Source of the DNA: Ruminococcaceae bacterium OttesenSCG-928-I18
Lineage (GTDB): Bacteria; Bacillota; Clostridia; Oscillospirales; Ruminococcaceae
Length of the DNA stretch: 64,000 nucleotides
Direction of reading: 5' to 3'
Assembly: GCA_030266325.1 (NCBI GenBank)
Contig: JAJDHT010000002.1
Coordinates: 1-64,000, forward strand
Shown one piece after another: positions 60,251 to 64,000 of the stretch. Numbering within the stretch: position 1 is the first letter of the stretch; each line of letters starts with the position of its first letter. A program made the translations under genes and the position numbers. The notes beneath the pieces are model-generated. The model worked only from the letters and a program-made list of their open reading frames with translations. It searched no databases and was not told where the DNA came from.

Positions 60251-60324
60251 CCGGTGGGGATTGAGGTGTAAAAAGGACTGCCCCGCCACAAAGAGATATG
60301 GTATACTGTGACGGAGGTGAGCAG

Positions 60325-60720
60325 ATGAAAACCATAGAGGAGATCAGGGCGCATTTTCAGAAAGACCGCTTTGCTGCGAAACTGGGAATACAGATCGAAA
60401 GGGCCGGACAGGGCGAAGCGGTGTGCAGCGTGCAGGTGACGGAGGAGCAGAAGAATGCCCTGGGGCGCGTGCAGGGAGGTTTTCTTTTCACACTGGCCGA
60501 TTTCACCTTCGCAGTGGCGGCCAACAGCCGCCAGATGGGTACGGTGACACTGGACAGTCACATCCACTACCTTGCGGCACCGGCAGACGGCCGATTGACG
60601 GCGATGGCCGTCCCCAAAAGCACAGGCGGACGGATCTCCGTGTATGAGGTGTTCATCAGGGACGAACACGGGCAGGAGGTGGCCCTCATGACGGCCACAG
60701 GGTATAGAACCAGAGCCTGA
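60325..60720 (+). CDS. PaaI-family hotdog thioesterase
   Basis: A 131-aa hotdog-fold acyl-CoA thioesterase-like protein. The key segment QKNALGRVQGGFLFTLADFTFAVAAN holds the family's N-x-x-G-x-x-H/Q-G-G motif and the catalytic Asp on the long helix. The beta strands TVTLDSHIHYL and ISVYEVFIRDEHGQEVALMTATGY follow. It hydrolyses aromatic or short acyl-CoA esters in relatives. The ATG at 60325 follows GGAGGTGAGC. Single gene with a bidirectional terminator behind it. Confidence 0.92.
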   Translation: MKTIEEIRAHFQKDRFAAKLGIQIERAGQGEAVCSVQVTEEQKNALGRVQGGFLFTLADFTFAVAANSRQMGTVTLDSHIHYLAAPADGRLTAMAVPKSTGGRISVYEVFIRDEHGQEVALMTATGYRTRA

Positions 60721-60777
60721 AAGAACCGAATATACCTGTTGTGGCGCATCACATGAGTGTGCACCGCACGGTGCACA

Positions 60778-60809
60778 GCAAAAAATACCCGAAAACGGGT
60801 GTTTTTTGC
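60778..60809. terminator. Bidirectional terminator
   Basis: GCAAAAAATACCCG / CGGGTGTTTTTTGC with an AAAA loop, between convergent genes. A second palindrome, GTGCACCGCACGGTGCAC, lies just before it (60759-60776). Confidence 0.85.
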
Positions 60810-60822
60810 CGTGGGGTGCTTG

Positions 60823-61014
60823 TCAGCTCAGAGTCTCACTCTCCAGAATGCTGCGCCCGGAGCTGATTTTTCGGTGCAACTGGTACAGTTCGTCCTCTTT
60901 TTCGTTGATCTTAGCCAACACCTCTTTGTATAAAACCAGCAAGTCTCCGGGTTGCAGCCCGCTCAGATCCCGGCTTTGGATGTAAAGCATGGCCAAATGT
61001 TCGTTGGTTCTCAT
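60823..61014 (-). CDS. Small hypothetical protein, 63 aa
   Basis: A 63-residue protein with a very strong Shine-Dalgarno (AAAAGGAGGGTTTC) before ATG 61014, so likely real. The sequence is amphipathic and helical (LQPGDLLVLYKEVLAKINEKEDELYQLHRK), consistent with a short coiled coil. No membrane segment and no recognised family. Terminated by the bidirectional hairpin at 60778. Confidence 0.7.
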   Translation of the reverse strand: MRTNEHLAMLYIQSRDLSGLQPGDLLVLYKEVLAKINEKEDELYQLHRKISSGRSILESETLS

Positions 61015-61118
61015 TGTGAAACCCTCCTTTTCGCATAGGATAAGGGTAAACCGGAGCGAAAAAAAGAGAAGCCGGGCGAGAGACGGTCACCCTCGCGAGA
61101 AGGCCGGAAGTGGGGACG

Positions 61119-61232
61119 CTATTCCTCCGCCTCACTTATATTTTCTGCCGGGGCGAAGCAGACCGGGCACTTTTCGGGTTTCTCCTCACTTTCCCAGAGG
61201 TTGCCGCAGAGTTCACATTTCCACTTTTTCAT
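61119..61232 (-). CDS. Small rubredoxin-like zinc/iron protein, 37 aa
   Basis: A 37-residue open frame starting ATG 61232 behind AAAAGGAGAC. Its sequence begins MKKWKCELCGNLWESEE and has two CxxC pairs (C6, C9, C22, C25) spaced like a rubredoxin or the C-terminal module of rubrerythrin, followed by APAE and an acidic tail. It would bind one Fe or Zn. True rubredoxins are about 52 residues, so this is a minimal version that lacks part of the core. Easily missed because of its size. Confidence 0.75.
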   Translation of the reverse strand: MKKWKCELCGNLWESEEKPEKCPVCFAPAENISEAEE

Positions 61233-61260
61233 CCGTTTCGTCTCCTTTTCCTTTATTCCC

Positions 61261-61362
61261 TACGAGTAGGGGTTTCATGTTTCATACCCCGCCTCTTGAG
61301 GCGGACCTGTCGGTCCGTGGCACCGATACCCCGTAGCCCAGCTGCGGGGAGTGCACTTCATT
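61261..61362. repeat. GC-rich palindromic repeat (95 bp family), copy 2
   Basis: Shares CCCCGCCTCTTGAGGCGGAC, GGTCCGTGGCACCGATACCC and GCAGCTGGGCTAC-type hairpin parts with the copies at 44404 and 62135, ending TGCACTTCATT. It abuts the stop codon of the 71-aa gene. Confidence 0.8.
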
Positions 61363-61577
61363 CAGATTTCGATAAACCAGTCGGGCTTTGTGTAGTCCTG
61401 CCAGAGCTGCAAAGGCATGCCCGCCACAAGACAGGTATAACACCGCCCCTTTCCACGTATGGTTTTGCGTTTCAAAACCCTTCCGATGCGTACAAATTCA
61501 CCTTGTAAATATACACCCACAGGGTCGTTGAATTTACTGGTGATGTCGTTGAGTACAACCACATTCTGCCGGCTCAT
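61362..61577 (-). CDS. Small hypothetical protein, 71 aa
   Basis: A 71-residue protein starting at ATG 61577 behind GGAGGGTTT. It is beta-rich (VVVLNDITSKFNDPVGVYLQ, then EFVRIGRVLKRKTIRGKGRC) with two cysteines in CYTCLVAG and no membrane segment. I recognise no family. It begins 13 bp after a perfect 15-bp inverted repeat on the minus strand, so its expression looks tightly regulated. The end of the gene meets a palindromic repeat. Confidence 0.65.
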   Translation of the reverse strand: MSRQNVVVLNDITSKFNDPVGVYLQGEFVRIGRVLKRKTIRGKGRCYTCLVAGMPLQLWQDYTKPDWFIEI

Positions 61578-61590
61578 AATAAACCCTCCA

Positions 61591-61629
61591 TATAGTAGTA
61601 ATACAACAAAACGGTGTATTACTACTATA
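61591..61629. promoter_or_regulatory. Perfect 15-bp inverted repeat operator
   Basis: TATAGTAGTAATACA and its exact complement TGTATTACTACTATA flank nine bases. Long, A+T-rich and directly before the 71-aa gene, it looks like a GntR- or similar-type operator overlapping the promoter. Confidence 0.75.
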
Positions 61630-61682
61630 TACGAACCCCGCCCTTTTGTAAAGAGGACGGGGTAAATTTCACAAATGGGGGG

Positions 61683-61931
61683 TTACTTCGAAACTTTTTT
61701 GACGATCCACAATAGAATGACGGAACCGAGAAGAGCCACAAAAATGCTCCACAGGTTGAAACCGGTAACGCCTGTGCCGCCGAGCAGGCCGACAATAAGA
61801 CCGCCGACAAATGCGCCTATGATGCCGACGATGATGTTGGTCAGGCAACCCATCTGTTTGTCGGTGTTCATGATTTTGCTGGCCAGCCAGCCGGCCAGCG
61901 CTCCAACGATGATCCAAGAAAGCAAACCCAT
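61683..61931 (-). CDS. GlsB/YeaQ/YmgE family membrane protein
   Basis: An 82-aa protein with three predicted helices and the Gly-rich pattern of the transglycosylase-associated protein family (WIIVGALAGWLASKIM, then LTNIIVGIIGAFVGGLIVGL). In lactic bacteria GlsB is a partner of the stress protein Gls24. Role unclear, envelope stress suspected. The ATG at 61931 follows AGGAGGAC and is chosen over an upstream in-frame codon that would add a non-conserved 35 residues. Confidence 0.93.
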   Translation of the reverse strand: MGLLSWIIVGALAGWLASKIMNTDKQMGCLTNIIVGIIGAFVGGLIVGLLGGTGVTGFNLWSIFVALLGSVILLWIVKKVSK

Positions 61932-62026
61932 TGTCTTGTCCTCCTGTATAAAATATTGCCTTATGTGAACAATACGAGGCAGAGGGCCCATTGTTGTCAA
62001 AAAGAGGACATTTTCGGGTCTGGCGA

Positions 62027-62308
62027 TCAGGCCCAAAAGAGCAAGAACAAAAACGCGGCGATGGAAAGCAGAAGACAGACGATGCCTGCGGCGAAGAGAA
62101 ACCGGCTGAGATTGGCCGTGAAATTAGATGGATTACCCGCTGGTGGGGTCTCATGCCCCGCCCCTTGGGGCGGGCATGCCGGTTCCTGGCGCCGATACCC
62201 CGTAGTTTGCTGCGGGGAGCGCGCTTCATTTCGGGGCACGTATCGGCGGATCAGTTCCCCAAGCACAACAAGTAGGAGGCCGAGCAACCCAAAGAGAAAA
62301 GCCAGCAT
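62027..62308 (-). CDS. Small two-helix membrane protein containing an in-frame repeat
   Basis: A 93-residue protein with a hydrophobic N-terminal helix (LAFLFGLLGLLLVVLGELI) and a C-terminal helix (FLFAAGIVCLLLSIAAFLFLLF). The hydrophilic stretch between them (about residues 27-58) is encoded by a copy of the 95-bp palindromic repeat found elsewhere between genes. The frame stays open across it. ATG start behind AGGTGGTG. Unknown family. Without the repeat it would be a two-helix protein of roughly 60 residues. Confidence 0.65.
   Translation of the reverse strand: MLAFLFGLLGLLLVVLGELIRRYVPRNEARSPQQTTGYRRQEPACPPQGAGHETPPAGNPSNFTANLSRFLFAAGIVCLLLSIAAFLFLLFWA
62135..62230. repeat. GC-rich palindromic repeat (95 bp family), copy 3, inside a gene
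   Basis: CCCCGCCCCTTGGGGCGGG, GGCGCCGATACCCCGTAG and TGCTGCGGGGAGCGCGCTTC align with copies at 44404 and 61261. It sits wholly within the coding frame of the 93-aa membrane protein. Confidence 0.85.
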
Positions 62309-62438
62309 AGAATCACCACCTGCCTCATCCTAGCAGGCAAGTAGTGTCAAAAAATGACGAATGCTGTCGTTATGGCTGCCCCGTCCTGCGGCAAGGTACG
62401 ATTTTACTCTGTTTATAAAAAGAGATTATTAAAGGGGC

Positions 62439-64000
62439 TTATATCTCTTTTTTGTGGATTTCGAGCGCGGCTTCCACAGATTTTCGCGCGTCCTTGACAT
62501 AGTAGTCGGCACCGATCTTCATGGCAAAACTCTCGGTGAGCACGGCGCCGCCCACCATTACCTTACAGCTCAGGCCCTCTTCACGCAGAGCGGCGATGGT
62601 TTTCTCCATGGCGGGCAGGGTGGTGGTCATCAGTGCAGACAGGCCGACGAGTTTGGCGCCGTGCTCTTTGGCGGCGGCAACGATGGTTTGGGGGGGCACG
62701 TCCCTGCCCAGGTCGATGACGCGGAAGCCATAGTTTTCCAGCAGCACCTTCGCGATGTTTTTGCCGATGTCATGGATATCCCCCTGCACGGTGGCCACAA
62801 TGACGGGGGGGCCGTCCAAATCCGACTGGCCGTATTGGTTGCGGATGACCTCGAAGGCCGCCTTGGCCGCCTCGGCCGAGGCGAGCAGCTGAGGCAGAAA
62901 CAGAGTGCCTGCCTCAAAACCCTGGCCCACCGTGTCGAGCGCAGGCATCATCTCTCCGTTGACCAAGGCGAGCCCCTCTGCGCCCTCTTCCAAAAGCCGC
63001 CGGGTTTCCGAGGCGGCCTCGGTGCGCAGGCCGGACTCAATGAGAGCGCGCAGGGGGGTGGCCCCTTTGTTTTTTGGGGTTGCGGCAGGGGACTCGGTCT
63101 CCCGGAAACGCCCGATATATCGCTGCGAGTCGGGGTCGAGGCCCATGAGAAGCTCGAAGGCGGCGATGGTGTCCATCATGTCGGATGCGCCGGGGTTGAG
63201 GATGGGAAGGTCGAGCCCCGCCCAGAGCGCGAGGTTGAGAAAGGTGCGGTTGACAAGCGGCCGGTTGGGCAGCCCGAAACTCACATTGCTGACGCCCAGC
63301 AGGGTTTTAAGACCGAGTGTTTCCTTGACAAGTAGGGTGGCCCGCAAGGTCTCCTCGGGTGTGGCGCCCCCGGCGCTCGCGGCGAGAGTCAGGCAGTCGA
63401 TATAGACATCCTGCCTCTCCAGGCCGAAGCGGAGGGCCTGCAGAAGGATGTTTTCGGCGATGGCAAAACGCTCTTCGGCCGTTGCGGGAATGCCGCTTTC
63501 GTCCAGGGTGAGCCCGATGACGGCGGCGCCATACCGTTTACACAGCGGCAGGATGCTCTCCATCTTTTCGCGCTCGCCGCTGGTGGAGTTGACGAGGGGT
63601 TTGCCGTTGTAGACGCGCAGGGCGGCGGCCAGGGCGTCTGCGTTGGAACTGTCCAAAACAAGAGGCAGGTCGCAGACGGCCTGTACGGCCTTGACGGCCT
63701 TTGGCAGCAGCTGTACTTCATCCACGCCGGGCGCCCCGACGTTTACATCGAGAATGGCGGCACCGCTGCTCTCCTGCTCGGCGGCGAGGCTTTGCAGGTG
63801 GGAGAGGTCCCCGCTGGCAAGGGCCTGTTGTAAGCGCTTTTTGCCCGTGGGGTTGATCCTTTCCCCCACGGGGCGGATGCCGTCTATTGTGACGACCCGC
63901 GTGGCGCTGCTGAGAAGGCTTTGGGGTACATAGGCGGAGGGGGCGGGGCTGTGGTCCTGGACCAGGCGGGCCAGCGCTTTGATGAAATCCGGGTCTGTGC
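62439..64000 (-). CDS. metH: Cobalamin-dependent methionine synthase, partial (5' end outside window)
   Basis: The frame is open to the window edge (last 520 codons seen; the gene runs right to left). The visible part starts at the end of the homocysteine-binding domain (DPDFIKALARLVQ), then the pterin-binding domain (GERINPTGKK, ILDVNVGAPGVDE, PLVLDSSNADAL), and the B12-binding domain with DIHDIGKNIAKVLLENYGF carrying the DxHxxG cobalamin His. There is no reactivation domain after it; the protein ends KKEI. This is the usual short clostridial MetH. It makes methionine from homocysteine and methyl-tetrahydrofolate. Confidence 0.95.
   Translation of the reverse strand, partial: TDPDFIKALARLVQDHSPAPSAYVPQSLLSSATRVVTIDGIRPVGERINPTGKKRLQQALASGDLSHLQSLAAEQESSGAAILDVNVGAPGVDEVQLLPKAVKAVQAVCDLPLVLDSSNADALAAALRVYNGKPLVNSTSGEREKMESILPLCKRYGAAVIGLTLDESGIPATAEERFAIAENILLQALRFGLERQDVYIDCLTLAASAGGATPEETLRATLLVKETLGLKTLLGVSNVSFGLPNRPLVNRTFLNLALWAGLDLPILNPGASDMMDTIAAFELLMGLDPDSQRYIGRFRETESPAATPKNKGATPLRALIESGLRTEAASETRRLLEEGAEGLALVNGEMMPALDTVGQGFEAGTLFLPQLLASAEAAKAAFEVIRNQYGQSDLDGPPVIVATVQGDIHDIGKNIAKVLLENYGFRVIDLGRDVPPQTIVAAAKEHGAKLVGLSALMTTTLPAMEKTIAALREEGLSCKVMVGGAVLTESFAMKIGADYYVKDARKSVEAALEIHKKEI

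Overview
The window looks like chromosomal DNA of a motile, Gram-positive anaerobe of class Clostridia, probably an Oscillospiraceae-type organism. Supporting signs are moderately high G+C, the rplU-rpmA-obg-mrnC-yebC and yceD-rpmF blocks, an FMN riboswitch ahead of ribU, Firmicute-type cheV and ylqG/ylqH-like genes, a DUF512 radical SAM gene next to der, and a short clostridial MetH. The species cannot be named from the sequence alone.

Layout. 1-690 is a more A+T-rich tail with two small unknown genes, next to tRNA-Gly(CCC). 928-6358 is a minus-strand ribosome-assembly operon (rplU, rpmA, obg, mrnC, yebC) ending in a zinc-ribbon/PASTA protein whose kinase domain has lost its catalytic aspartates. 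6364-13222 is a minus-strand run: esterase, rarA, a GPH sugar symporter, a GH3 beta-glucosidase and endonuclease III. 13317-26597 is a motility and signalling island. Its minus-strand part holds a degenerate EAL-HDOD protein, CheV, a large FtsA/PilM-like ATPase, a PilZ protein, a ComFB protein, a FlhB-C-like protein and a FliK-like protein. Divergent from it are cheA, cheW, cheR and cheB.

26907-38556 is housekeeping: a class A PBP, FMN-riboswitch-controlled ribU, yceD-rpmF, the DUF512 radical SAM gene, der, an acetamidase-like gene, a lone PilB/GspE ATPase and a calcium-loop protein. 38891-41492 carries an S-adenosylhomocysteine deaminase-like gene next to a hydrolase whose base-binding motif departs from the canonical form. 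Together they suggest recycling through S-inosylhomocysteine, with homocysteine re-methylated by the MetH at the right edge. 41559-50092 holds an autoregulated MerR gene, an NhaC antiporter, a short flagellin, a MarR-MATE efflux pair and an ABC exporter. 50232-56449 holds a phosphohexomutase, a tRNA-Leu with duplicated debris on its 3' side, an MFS transporter, a YdcF protein, a YczE protein and a nitroreductase.

56702-60054 is a metal locus: an HMA-only protein plus a P1B-2 ATPase driven by a near-consensus promoter with a 40-bp perfect palindrome, facing a DtxR/MntR-like and an ArsR gene. 60325-64000 has a thioesterase, small proteins (including a 37-residue rubredoxin-like protein) and partial metH.

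Three repeat families run through the window: a MITE-like element of about 116 bp with GAGTGTCCC ends (four good copies plus remnants), a repeat built on CAAGGGGACGCGTCCCCTTG (three copies), and a GC-rich palindromic repeat of about 95 bp (three copies), one of which lies in frame inside a small membrane-protein gene. No CRISPR array, rRNA or complete prophage was seen. The most promising unusual items are the PASTA pseudokinase, the possible inosylhomocysteine route, the FtsA-like protein with beta-grasp-like modules, the in-frame repeat, and the metal-locus operator and regulators.
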